Part shown: positions 9,231 through 17,618 of the stretch, in pieces | Layout of the letters: each line of letters starts with the position of its first letter | Position numbering within the stretch: the stretch's first letter is position 1 | DNA from: Marinobacter sp. ANT_B65 | GTDB lineage: Bacteria > Pseudomonadota > Gammaproteobacteria > Pseudomonadales > Oleiphilaceae | DNA: 64,000 nucleotides | Assembly (NCBI RefSeq): GCF_002407605.1 | Contig: NZ_NXGV01000001.1 | Location: 2,050,022 to 2,114,021 of the forward strand | Reading direction: 5' to 3' | Made by a program: the position numbers and the translations under genes | Notes under the pieces: generated by a model | What the model saw: the letters and a program-made list of their open reading frames with translations, nothing else | Databases searched by the model: none | Told to the model about the DNA's origin: nothing

Positions 9231-11291
9231 ATGCGATATTTTACCGAAAATAAATGGACTCAGTTTGTCGCCTTATTGGCGGTTTTCTTTGCTCTTGTGA
9301 TAGCCATCGATCCAGCCACCGGTGGCAACTTATGGCGCCTGCAAGAAACCCGCTTCTGGTTGCTGCCAGACATTGTCAACGACAGCCTCAAGTTCCTCAT
9401 AAATGACTTCTGGGTTGTCGATATTTACGATGCTGAGTTAGATATCACCGAAGAATCGACCATGATTAAGGAGTTCACTCGCACCCTGTCTGGCGCGGTT
9501 CTTTTTAGCATTAATCTGATTCGTGAACTGCTATTAGGCGGCGTTAAAACCGTTGTGGCTTTTACTAGCTGGGACTTTATCAGCGAAAACCAGTGGGCTC
9601 GAATCCCTGCACTGCCGTGGCCAGCTGTTGCTGTTGGTGCATTTTTAGCAGGCCACTATCTTGGCGGCCGTAGCCTGTCTGTTTTAGCTGGCGCCAGCAC
9701 CATTTACATTGTTGTATTTGGCCAGTGGACACCCGCAATGCAAACCTTATCCTTTGTTTTAGTGGCTGTGCCATTATCGGTTGTTATAGGGTTGTCATTA
9801 GGAATAATTGCTTTTAAAAATAAAACGTTTGAGTCCATGTTGGCGCCACTGTTAAACGTAGCTCAATCCATGCCTCACTTCTCTTACTTAATCCCAGTAG
9901 TGGTATTCTTTGGCATTGGTGACCATGCAGGTGCTATTTCAACGGTTATTTTTGCTACCCCCCCAATGATCCGCTTAACCATTCTGGGCCTTAAAAAAGT
10001 CTCTCCAGAGGTGTTGGAGGCTGGCATGATGAGTGGCTGCAACCCTCGCCAGCTCATGTTTAAAGTGTTAATCCCTACGGCCCGCCATGATATTTTGATC
10101 GGAGTCAACCAGGTCATCATGCAGTGTTTGGCCATGGCTGTCATCGCATCATTTATTGGTGCAAAGGGTCTGGGCTACGACTTACTTGTGTCCTTGAACA
10201 TGCTCAATATAGGCGAAGCCCTCGAATTGGGTGTGTCGATTGTATTGATTGCGGTAGTTTTGGACAGGCTATCTCTGGCTTGGGCTAACAAGCAGGTCGA
10301 TTACTTTGCTGACCAGCCATTCCATGTGCGTCACAGGTATTCGTTAGCCTTCTTGGGGGGGGTGATCTTCACTTCTGTGATTGCCTATGTTGCGTCGATA
10401 GTTTTCCCGGGAAAGGCTAACTACCTATACTTCATTGATGAATCACAAGGGTTCACTACTGAAAAGTTCTGGGACGTAATTGTTGACTGGATCATCACCA
10501 ATACTTACGACAGCGTGCAAACCTTCAATTTCTTCATGATCACCTCAATTTTGATGCCCATGAAACAGGCTTATTTATCGATGCCAGTCGCTGCAACCTT
10601 ATTCCTGGTTGCAGGCTCGGGCTACATTATTGGTGGGCTTCGCTCCGCTGTTATTGTGACGGCCTTCATTGCCTTCATTGCTTTAACACCCTGGTGGGAC
10701 CGCGCTCTAATTACAGCCTATATGACCACCTTCGCGGTTGTTATCTCCGTTATTATTGGTTTCAGCGTCGGCATTTTTTGCTCTCGAAGCCCCCGCGCAA
10801 CGAAGGTTATTTTACTGGTTTGTGACACGTTTCAAACGTTTCCATCGTTCGTCTACTTGATTCCAGTCATCATGTTGTTTGGGGTGAGTGATTTATCAGT
10901 GCTTATTGCGGTAATCGTATACGCCACAATCCCTGCCACACGTTACACCGTAGAAGGATTGAGTAACGTGCCTAAATCCTTGCAAGAAGCAGGCTCCATG
11001 TCAGGGGTTAACCGCATACAGCGTCTACTACAAATTGAGCTACCTTTGGCGTTCCCACACATTATGTTGGGCATTAACCAAACCGTCATCTTTGCGTTGT
11101 TTATGGTTATCATCGGTGCCTTTATTGGTACCGACGACTTGGGTCAGCTCATCATGCAATCTTTGTCTGAAGCCAACGGTATGGGCCAAGGCATTGTTCT
11201 CGGTTTATGCGTGGCCTTTATCGGCCTGGCTGTAGACCATTTGATCCATACGTGGGCAGAGCAGCGCAAGAAAGTGCTGGGGATCGCATAA
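9231..11291 (+). CDS. tmoV: ABC transporter permease with two tandem permease domains (TmoV-like)
   Basis: A 686-residue inner-membrane protein containing two complete BPD_transp_1 domains, so one chain provides both halves of the channel. Each half has its coupling (EAA-type) loop: EAGMMSGCNPRQL in the first and EAGSMSGVNRIQRL in the second, each followed by an 'IGVNQ' or 'LGINQ' segment. Each half is preceded by its own N-terminal hydrophobic block. The last three codons and stop (11280-11291, ending GIA) coincide with the edge of the inverted serine-hydrolase fragment, so the present C-terminus was probably set by a rearrangement. AT-rich codon use contrasts with neighbouring chromosomal genes. 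Confidence 0.87.
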   Translation: MRYFTENKWTQFVALLAVFFALVIAIDPATGGNLWRLQETRFWLLPDIVNDSLKFLINDFWVVDIYDAELDITEESTMIKEFTRTLSGAVLFSINLIRELLLGGVKTVVAFTSWDFISENQWARIPALPWPAVAVGAFLAGHYLGGRSLSVLAGASTIYIVVFGQWTPAMQTLSFVLVAVPLSVVIGLSLGIIAFKNKTFESMLAPLLNVAQSMPHFSYLIPVVVFFGIGDHAGAISTVIFATPPMIRLTILGLKKVSPEVLEAGMMSGCNPRQLMFKVLIPTARHDILIGVNQVIMQCLAMAVIASFIGAKGLGYDLLVSLNMLNIGEALELGVSIVLIAVVLDRLSLAWANKQVDYFADQPFHVRHRYSLAFLGGVIFTSVIAYVASIVFPGKANYLYFIDESQGFTTEKFWDVIVDWIITNTYDSVQTFNFFMITSILMPMKQAYLSMPVAATLFLVAGSGYIIGGLRSAVIVTAFIAFIALTPWWDRALITAYMTTFAVVISVIIGFSVGIFCSRSPRATKVILLVCDTFQTFPSFVYLIPVIMLFGVSDLSVLIAVIVYATIPATRYTVEGLSNVPKSLQEAGSMSGVNRIQRLLQIELPLAFPHIMLGINQTVIFALFMVIIGAFIGTDDLGQLIMQSLSEANGMGQGIVLGLCVAFIGLAVDHLIHTWAEQRKKVLGIA

Positions 11292-11507
11292 GACGACTAA
11301 GGGATCAGCTGTGTCATGAAGATCATTACCATGTCTTCGACCGGATCGATAAAAAAGTTGGTGCTCGCCAGCCTCCCCCAACAGTATTCGCCGGCAGATC
11401 CTAATTGTCGGACAGGTGGTTGCTGCGCATGAATTCCAGAGTTTTGCGACCAATAATCCGCCGCCCCTGAAACTCTCCACCATTGCACAGAGCCTGGGCA
11501 AAATGGA
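11281..11507 (-). pseudogene. Inverted, decayed partial copy of the serine-hydrolase gene at 451-1665
   Basis: The reverse complement of 11281-11507 aligns with 1289-1624. It lacks 109 bases between two copies of GGATCTGCC (1395-1403 and 1504-1512), leaving one copy, as expected from slippage or recombination between short direct repeats. By hand I count about eight further differences over 227 bases. They include two in-frame stops (CAG to TAG, TCG to TAG), so it is not functional. The copy begins in tmoV: the last codons and stop of tmoV are antisense to the fragment. No ORF of its own is expected to be translated. Confidence 0.93.
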
Positions 11508-11596
11508 GGATCTGGATTTTTTGTTGTTCTATAGCCACAAAGGGTGGCTATGCTTAAAGTACCTGATTTGAACACACTGCACTCAGGGGAAGATTC

Positions 11597-11968
11597 ATGA
11601 GCCAGAATGCCGGCAACACAAGCAAGGTAGACAAGCTACTGGCTGAGCAGCGCGACTATATCGCCAAGCGCGAAGGCGGTTATCGCGAACGTGCGCTGAA
11701 AATGTACCCATGGGTCTGCGGGCGTTGCGCCCGTGAGTTCACCCGTATCAATCTGCGAGAGCTGACGGTGCATCATGTCGATCATGACCACGACAACAAT
11801 CCGGCCGATGGCAGTAATTGGGAACTGCTGTGCGTGTACTGCCACGATGAAGAACACAGTAAATTTGAAGATTTCGTACGTTACGGTGGCAATTCCGAGA
11901 AAAGGCGGGAGGCGGCTACACACAACCCGTTTGCCGGTCTCAGGGATGCACTCAACAAGAAGGACTGA
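11597..11968 (+). CDS. yajD: YajD-family HNH nuclease
   Basis: A 123-residue protein with an HNH/endonuclease-VII-like fold. The first zinc knuckle is 'CGRCAREF', the catalytic His-His-Val-Asp-His-Asp block is '[11 protein letters not shown]', and the second Cys pair is 'CVYCHDEEH' with the following His. This is the arrangement of the small YajD proteins of Enterobacteria and Pseudomonads, whose cellular role is not established. GGGGAAG lies five to ten bases before the ATG. Nothing links it functionally to its neighbours; it marks the return to ordinary chromosomal sequence after the rearranged block. Confidence 0.85.
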   Translation: MSQNAGNTSKVDKLLAEQRDYIAKREGGYRERALKMYPWVCGRCAREFTRINLRELTVHHVDHDHDNNPADGSNWELLCVYCHDEEHSKFEDFVRYGGNSEKRREAATHNPFAGLRDALNKKD

Positions 11969-12113
11969 ACACTTGGCGAATTGCCGCAAACTGGCGACAT
12001 AATGAACATCAGTGCTATTGAAATCAGCCCCATCAACCCTCAGGCTACAGGTGTCAGCAAGCTCCAGAGTTGTTTTGGTCTATGATTAGAGACACCACAC
12101 ACAGGAGATCACA

Positions 12114-12473
12114 ATGAAGAACTTTCCCGCACACTATGAAGAACTGAATGCCTGGATGGGCAAACTTGGTGTTGCTATTCCGGATGTCATGGAAGGCTTC
12201 GGTGCCCTGCACAAGGCGAGCATCGCAACCGGCGCCCTGGACAGCAAAACCAAGGAGCTGATCTCGTTGGGAATCGCCATTACTGTGCGTTGTGACGGCT
12301 GTATCTCGTTCCATGTCCATGATGCATTAGCGGCGGGCGCCACCAAAGAGGAAATTGCAGAAACTGTAGCCGTTGCAATTCTCATGGGAGGCGGGCCGTC
12401 AATGGTCTACGGTATTGAGGCAATGCAGGCTACGGAACAATTTATGGAGCAGTCAGCCCAAGGCGGCTCATAA
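12114..12473 (+). CDS. Carboxymuconolactone decarboxylase/AhpD-like protein
   Basis: A 119-residue all-helical protein of the CMD family. Cys60-Asp-Gly-Cys63 with His67 (CDGCISFH) is the redox-active CxxC plus histidine of AhpD-like peroxidase partners, not the decarboxylase branch. The helix after it, 'DALAAGATKEEIAE', is typical. CAGGAG precedes the ATG. The role is presumably thiol-dependent peroxide handling; the partner is unknown. Its 3' end overlaps the convergent methyltransferase gene by 6 bp. Confidence 0.85.
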   Translation: MKNFPAHYEELNAWMGKLGVAIPDVMEGFGALHKASIATGALDSKTKELISLGIAITVRCDGCISFHVHDALAAGATKEEIAETVAVAILMGGGPSMVYGIEAMQATEQFMEQSAQGGS

Positions 12474-13172
12474 CGAGCTGACTTTATCGGGAAGTGGGAG
12501 CCCTGGCGGGGTCGGCATACCGCGCCAGAACCTGAGTATATGCCCCTTGAAAGGCTTTTCCAGATAGTCTGTATGAGCCGGTTTACCGTGCGAATGGCTA
12601 TACCCGTGGGCTTCCATTTCCCGTGTGAGTTTGTTTTTCCGGCCACGGCCCGGGTCAACCAGAATCACTTCACACGTGGGGCTGGCGTGCTTCTGAATAA
12701 AGTCAGCGACCATTTTGATGTGCTCATCTTCGTAAAGCAGGTCACTGCCGATAATGATATCGAACAGGCCAAGGTCACCAGGCTCATCTGCCCAGTTGAT
12801 TCGCTGATAGTTGATGGCCTTTCCGTCGTTAAGCTGTGCGTTCCTCTGTAAAAAAACTCCGGCTTCCGGATGGTAATCGGTGGCGGTGATATCGTCATGC
12901 CGCTTGTTGAGCAACAGACTGGAAAGCGCCATACCGCAACCCATTTCCAGAATTCGCTTTCCCTGCGTCAGGTGATCTTCCATGTAATGGGCAAGCACCA
13001 TGCCCGACGGCCAGATTACGCCAAAAATAGGCCAGGTGGCCGATGAAATGCCCAGATTAAGGGCGACGTCGTCCGGATCATAAAACTGCTGGGTATCGCG
13101 CAAGGTGCAAACGTGAATATCCACGTTTCCGAACTCAAGGGTCTGGTACCGCATGCGCAGAGGTGCTTTCAT
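12468..13172 (-). CDS. SAM-dependent methyltransferase (Methyltransf_16 / lysine-methyltransferase-like)
   Basis: A 234-residue class I methyltransferase. Motif I is ILEMGCGMALSSLLL, the acidic ribose-binding loop lies at 'ITATDYHPEAG', and a post-II block 'FDIIIGSDLLYEDEH' follows. The preceding 'ATWPIFGVIWPSGMVLAHY' resembles the W-x-x-x-x-L-A segment of the METTL21/Methyltransf_16 family, which methylates protein lysines in eukaryotes. The bacterial substrates are not known. A start at the internal Met7 (13154) is also possible; neither has a strong ribosome site. Confidence 0.78.
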   Translation of the reverse strand: MKAPLRMRYQTLEFGNVDIHVCTLRDTQQFYDPDDVALNLGISSATWPIFGVIWPSGMVLAHYMEDHLTQGKRILEMGCGMALSSLLLNKRHDDITATDYHPEAGVFLQRNAQLNDGKAINYQRINWADEPGDLGLFDIIIGSDLLYEDEHIKMVADFIQKHASPTCEVILVDPGRGRKNKLTREMEAHGYSHSHGKPAHTDYLEKPFKGHILRFWRGMPTPPGLPLPDKVSSL

Positions 13173-13271
13173 TGTATGTCACACTGAAGGAGCCAGGGCC
13201 GCCAACCTGTGGAAAAAAGCGGCAAAACCTTTACCTTCCGAGTATACCCCTGTTGTACATTAGCGGCGATT

Positions 13272-15314
13272 TTATTGCTTTTCTGCAAGCACCCTCACCC
13301 GTTCGAAATCTTCTTCGCTGAACACCCCGTTAACTCCGGAGATGGCCGCCAGCTTCATGCCGTGTTTCAGGCCCAGCTTGTAGATGTCCCGAACCTTTTC
13401 CCATTCGATATTGCGCCCCAAGGTGAAATTTTCGAACCGCCCTTCCAGAGCCAGCACGATAGTTTCTGCCAGACAGGCGTAGGAAATTCCCGGTGGCAAC
13501 CCTATGTCTTTCATATGTACATCACCAGGTAACTGCACCTCTCCGGATTCAATTACCAGCACATCCGGTCGTTTGGCGACGTCTTCAGCGGATATATCCA
13601 GCGGGCGGGCTACATCGGTAATCACGCAACCGGGTTTTACTTTTGTTATGTCCAGTATTCGCTTCCCCGCACCGGAAGTGGCGGTGACGATCATGTCCAT
13701 TTCTTCAATATCGCGATCGGCAGAACCTGCCACGTGTACGATAGCGCCCGGAGTTTCCTGTTCAATGCTCTCTTTCAGAGCCAGAATCTTTGCGGGCTCC
13801 GGTGCGGCCAGGTAAATTTCGTCTACGGCTTTGGCAAGCAGCCGCGCACAAACGGATCCAATGGCGCCGGTCGCGCCCACTACCATAGCTTTACCCGCCA
13901 TCTTCCCATTTTCACCAATATGGGCACGGCCAATCATTTTTACCGCGTCCCGGGCAGCCCAGAGCGCTCCGGAAGCACTGTAGCTGTTGCCGGTAGTAAT
14001 AGGCAGGGGTGCACGCTTTGCGACGGTAATGCCTGCGTCTCCCACAACTTTGGTAAATGCACCCAGGCCCATGATCTGAGCGCCCTGTTTTTTTGCCAGT
14101 CTGGCTGCAGCCAGTAACCGGCTGTAGGTGAACTCCGGGTCGTGAGCCATGATTTCTTTGGGCGTACCGCCTACGGTAATCAACCAGCCTTCCGCTTCAT
14201 CTCCTGTAGGGGATTTGATGCCAGTGACTTTGGAATAGATAAACGGTGGTGTATAGGCAATAGCCTTCTCCACCAGATTCATCACCATTGGCGGTGACAC
14301 GCTGGCAACCCAGTCCAGCGGTGGTGTTTTGGTAAGGTACTGTTGGGACAACGGATGAATCACGAAGGCAAACCGGTTTATCCGGCGGTAGCCGTCGGGA
14401 TAGAGAATCCGCGGCTCGATACCCAGAGACTGAATAACATCAAGGTAGTCATCAGGCCCCAATTGCTCCGGGGTACGTGAAAGCGCGGCACTGATCATCG
14501 CCTCCATCACATTTGTACCAACAGGACGGCCTTCCAGCCAGGGGCTGTAATCAACAACCATGGCAACCTTACGAGACCGCATCCAGTCCAGAACTTCATC
14601 CGTTACGCGGGAGGTAATGATGGTTTTACCATCCAGCTCCTTATGGGTGAAACTCTCAAGATCGCCCATATGGGCAACGATCACGTGAGAATCTCTTACC
14701 GCGTGATGCAGCGAACCCTTGATCAGTCCTTCTCCAAGGCGATACAGGGGCGTGGCAAGCAGGCTTTCAACGGCCTTCACAGCTGTTGGACGGAACATAA
14801 ACGGTGCAGTCAATGAACTATAGGTTTCGAGCTGTTTGAGGGACGTCAGCAAACGGGGGACACCGAAGTCCATGTAAGGATCGGCAAAAAACAGGTTGTC
14901 CGTGTGCTCGGAAAGGGACCTGGCCACCCGATAGCTGGCCTGTCCGTTCATGAAAAGTACCCGGGCGTTATCAAAAAAGTGCCCAAGTTCAGACTGGGTA
15001 TGGCGCACCGCCCACTCCTGAAGAATACCCCTCAGCCCTGATCCGCTTGTGATGGGCTTGTCCGGAATACAGGCTTCAAGCCTGGCGGTATCGGGATGTT
15101 CCAGTTGTACTGAGCCAACCTGGTAGTGATCAGAGACCATACTGAGGCCAAATGCATCCGCACGCTCATGATAGGTCTTCAACAGGGACACGGCACGGGA
15201 GAGGTCTCCGTCAGTACCGGCACGAATGACCCGGAAGGACTGTTCCAGAAACTCTGTTTCCAGATCGTAATCGTATTCGGATGAGCCCTGACTTACGCTA
15301 ATAACGGTTTTCAT
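13272..15314 (-). CDS. COG5322-type dehydrogenase related to acyl-ACP reductase, with a long N-terminal domain
   Basis: A 680-residue protein. The C-terminal half (about 340-680) has the look of cyanobacterial acyl-[ACP] reductase (AAR) and predicted 'amino acid dehydrogenases'. It contains 'IMGLGAFTKVVGDAGITVAKR', 'TTGNSYSASGALWAARDAV', the Rossmann motif VVGATGAIGSVCARLL and 'IVTATSGAGKRILD'. Cyanobacterial AAR is about 340 residues, so the first 330 residues are an extra domain that I do not recognise. It may be a catalytic or substrate-loading module. The product could be a fatty aldehyde, as Marinobacter-type bacteria make wax esters, but that is inference. No partner enzyme adjoins it. 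Confidence 0.65.
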   Translation of the reverse strand: MKTVISVSQGSSEYDYDLETEFLEQSFRVIRAGTDGDLSRAVSLLKTYHERADAFGLSMVSDHYQVGSVQLEHPDTARLEACIPDKPITSGSGLRGILQEWAVRHTQSELGHFFDNARVLFMNGQASYRVARSLSEHTDNLFFADPYMDFGVPRLLTSLKQLETYSSLTAPFMFRPTAVKAVESLLATPLYRLGEGLIKGSLHHAVRDSHVIVAHMGDLESFTHKELDGKTIITSRVTDEVLDWMRSRKVAMVVDYSPWLEGRPVGTNVMEAMISAALSRTPEQLGPDDYLDVIQSLGIEPRILYPDGYRRINRFAFVIHPLSQQYLTKTPPLDWVASVSPPMVMNLVEKAIAYTPPFIYSKVTGIKSPTGDEAEGWLITVGGTPKEIMAHDPEFTYSRLLAAARLAKKQGAQIMGLGAFTKVVGDAGITVAKRAPLPITTGNSYSASGALWAARDAVKMIGRAHIGENGKMAGKAMVVGATGAIGSVCARLLAKAVDEIYLAAPEPAKILALKESIEQETPGAIVHVAGSADRDIEEMDMIVTATSGAGKRILDITKVKPGCVITDVARPLDISAEDVAKRPDVLVIESGEVQLPGDVHMKDIGLPPGISYACLAETIVLALEGRFENFTLGRNIEWEKVRDIYKLGLKHGMKLAAISGVNGVFSEEDFERVRVLAEKQ

Positions 15315-15491
15315 ACCCAGCCCTTGTTCTTGTCGTGATATTGGTTAGCGTATGACACTACGGGCACTATTGCCTTATCTCAGGTCAAATTATGAGCTGT
15401 ATCACAGCACCTGCTATCGGTGAACAGACTACACTAAAGGGACAAAAAAGCTGGAGCAGACCATAAAATTCATCATCGCACAGGAGTGGGC

Positions 15492-16505
15492 ATGAGTATT
15501 CAGAATGAACTGCTTTCAACGATTCAGAGTCTTGTTCAGCCTGGTAAGGGGATTCTTGCAGCGGACGAAAGCCACCCGACCATTGCGAAGCGCTTTAAAG
15601 CGGTTGGTGTTGAGTCCACGGAAGACAAACGCCGTGAATATCGCAGCCTGATCTTCTCCACGCCGGGGCTTGGAGATTACGTCAGTGGCGTGATTCTGTT
15701 TGAGGAAACTCTTGGGCAGAACAGCCTGGATAATGTCCCTATGGCAAAATTGCTGGAAAGCCAGGGAATTGTGCCGGGTATCAAGGTCGATAAGGGAAAG
15801 AAATCTCTGATCAATGCCCCTGGTGACGAAATAACCTATGGACTGGATGGTCTGGACGACCGGCTGGAAATCTACAAAAACCAGGGTGCCCGTTTTGCCA
15901 AGTGGCGCGCTGTATACAACATCTCGGACTCCCTGCCCTCACGCCAGGCTGTCACAGCCAATGCTGAAATGCTGGCCCGTTACGCGGCCCTCTGTCAGTC
16001 CCTGGGCATTGTGCCCATTGTGGAACCGGAGGTACTGATTGATGGCGACCACACCCTGGAACGGGCTGCGGATGTAAATGAAGCCGTGATAGCAGAGGTT
16101 TTCAATGCGCTTCGCCGGCACCAGGTGCAGCTGGAAGGCATAATTCTGAAACCCAGCATGGTAACCCCCGGCAAGGCATGCGCCAAAGCCTCTCCCGAAG
16201 AGGTGGCAGAGGCAACTTTAAGGGTTTTCCGCAGGGTTGTACCCGCAGCCGTTCCGGGTATCAATTTCCTGTCCGGCGGCCAGACTCCTGAAGAAGCAAC
16301 CGCCAACCTGAACGCCATTAACAGCCTTGGCCGGCAGCCCTGGAACCTGAGTTTTTCTTACGGGCGAGCCTTACAGGAACCAGCCCAGAAGGCCTGGGCT
16401 GGTGAACCGGGCAACGGGCACTATGCCCAGAACGCTATATTAAAGCGGGCCAGGCTCAACGGCGCCGCTACGTCCGGTGAGTATAAAGCGGATATGGAAA
16501 TCTGA
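15492..16505 (+). CDS. Fructose-bisphosphate aldolase, class I
   Basis: A 337-residue Schiff-base aldolase that interconverts fructose 1,6-bisphosphate with the two triose phosphates. 'GILAADESHPTIAKRF' near the start is the family hallmark. The Schiff-base lysine is Lys220 in 'GIILKPSMV', and 'LSGGQTPEEAT' is the phosphate-binding C-terminal segment. I use ATG 15492, with CAGGAG five bases upstream, rather than GTG 15486. It stands alone. A perfect 10-bp inverted repeat 25 bp after its stop (16531-16556) may act as the transcript end. Confidence 0.93.
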   Translation: MSIQNELLSTIQSLVQPGKGILAADESHPTIAKRFKAVGVESTEDKRREYRSLIFSTPGLGDYVSGVILFEETLGQNSLDNVPMAKLLESQGIVPGIKVDKGKKSLINAPGDEITYGLDGLDDRLEIYKNQGARFAKWRAVYNISDSLPSRQAVTANAEMLARYAALCQSLGIVPIVEPEVLIDGDHTLERAADVNEAVIAEVFNALRRHQVQLEGIILKPSMVTPGKACAKASPEEVAEATLRVFRRVVPAAVPGINFLSGGQTPEEATANLNAINSLGRQPWNLSFSYGRALQEPAQKAWAGEPGNGHYAQNAILKRARLNGAATSGEYKADMEI

Positions 16506-16507
16506 CC

Positions 16508-17500
16508 TCAATTACACCCGGCCGTACAGCCACCATCGCCGTTAAAGGCGATGGTGCGCCCACTCAGGGGGACATGCATCGGGACGTTCACCAACTCCCT
16601 GAACAGGGCCGTTCTCGTGCCCTTCTGCAGCACGCCACCAGACGTAGCCGGTTCGTTGGCATGGGAGGCAATAACGGCCTTCGGTTCGATCAGGTCGTTG
16701 ATAACGTAAGCGGCTTCCCTGGCCCCCGTGGTGTAGGTGTCGCCAATATTCATGACCACAAGCTCAGCTCCGTAATGGTCCTTCACCACCAGTTTCTGCT
16801 CAGCCGTAATGCCGGTATCCCCGGACAGATAAGCCACCAGACCATTTGAGAACGTCAGCACGTATCCGGTCGCGGGACCAACACTTGCACCGACACCCGC
16901 AGCTTTCAGGTATTCCGCCAGCGGGCCGGTAAGGAACGAAGGAGAAACCCCATTACTGTGAATTGCCGGCACGGTAGTAATAGTTACACCACCAACGTCC
17001 CTTTTACCGCCAAAACGCACCAGCATTGAGTTGGCGGAATCCCCGCCAGCTGCGCCGAGCTTGGCAGCAAAAAATGCGGGCATCTCGCTCCCGGTCACAA
17101 TTTTCGCGTTCTTCTTGACGGCAATATCGACGGTATTCGACTGTGGAAGAGTCACCACAGGGAGTTCCGGCCCACCACACTTACCTGCATTCGTTTCCTT
17201 GATGCGACGATCGCCCACGTGATCCCCATGCATGTGGGATACCAACACCACGTCAATATTACCGAGGCGGGGATCATCCGGGCCGGCTACGGTACGGCCG
17301 GCATCGTAGAGAATGCGAGTACCGTTGGGATCCTCAAACACCATAGCCCGGTCCATAGCGCAGAACTCGCCATCATGACTTCCAAGTGGAGTGACTTTTA
17401 CATCACCTTCCGCGGCGATTGCACCGGACACCAGGCCCAGCGACAGGTACAGACTGCTGGCAACTGCTGTAACGGTTTTCAGCTTCGATTTTCTGGACAT
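16508..17500 (-). CDS. Exported metallo-beta-lactamase-fold hydrolase
   Basis: A 330-residue protein with a signal peptide (MSRKSKLKTVTAVASSLYLS..., about 30 residues to GAIAA). The zinc-binding HMHGDH is at residues 89-94, and later metal ligands sit in 'LSGDTG' and 'IASHANEP'. The fold matches the UPF0173-like L-ascorbate-6-phosphate-lactonase/metal-dependent hydrolase branch. Its reaction is unknown, and export makes it unusual for that branch. I place the start at 17500, where GAGAGGG precedes the ATG; the frame stays open upstream. The last codons contain a 10-bp inverted repeat. It is convergent with the aldolase gene, 2 bp apart. Confidence 0.78.
   Translation of the reverse strand: MSRKSKLKTVTAVASSLYLSLGLVSGAIAAEGDVKVTPLGSHDGEFCAMDRAMVFEDPNGTRILYDAGRTVAGPDDPRLGNIDVVLVSHMHGDHVGDRRIKETNAGKCGGPELPVVTLPQSNTVDIAVKKNAKIVTGSEMPAFFAAKLGAAGGDSANSMLVRFGGKRDVGGVTITTVPAIHSNGVSPSFLTGPLAEYLKAAGVGASVGPATGYVLTFSNGLVAYLSGDTGITAEQKLVVKDHYGAELVVMNIGDTYTTGAREAAYVINDLIEPKAVIASHANEPATSGGVLQKGTRTALFRELVNVPMHVPLSGRTIAFNGDGGCTAGCN
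16531..16556. terminator. Perfect 10-bp hairpin between convergent genes (weak terminator candidate)
   Basis: CACCATCGCC and GGCGATGGTG pair around GTTAAA. No U-tract follows on either strand. It lies inside the last codons of the leftward gene, so it may simply slow or protect transcript ends. Confidence 0.35.
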
Positions 17501-17618
17501 CAGCGATCCCTCTCGTGTCTGTTTGTTACCGGTATTAACTACGAACACACAGCCATTCCATATCAGTGTAGTTCGCAACCGGTGCAAAAAAGAGAAAAAG
17601 CAGAAAGAAAAAGAAGGG

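Noticed and set aside
7134..11291. Calling the importer a plain glycine-betaine/choline (ProVWX/OpuA) system
   Set aside because: Possible by fold, but its place after tmm makes TMAO the better first guess; kept as the stated alternative.
11531..11551. ATAGCCAC/GTGGCTAT hairpin after the pseudogene as a terminator for tmoV
   Set aside because: No U-tract follows on either strand, and it lies 240 bp from the tmoV stop.
12002..12085. 27-codon ORF upstream of the AhpD-like gene
   Set aside because: No ribosome site and no conserved look; it ends 28 bp before the gene and is probably chance.
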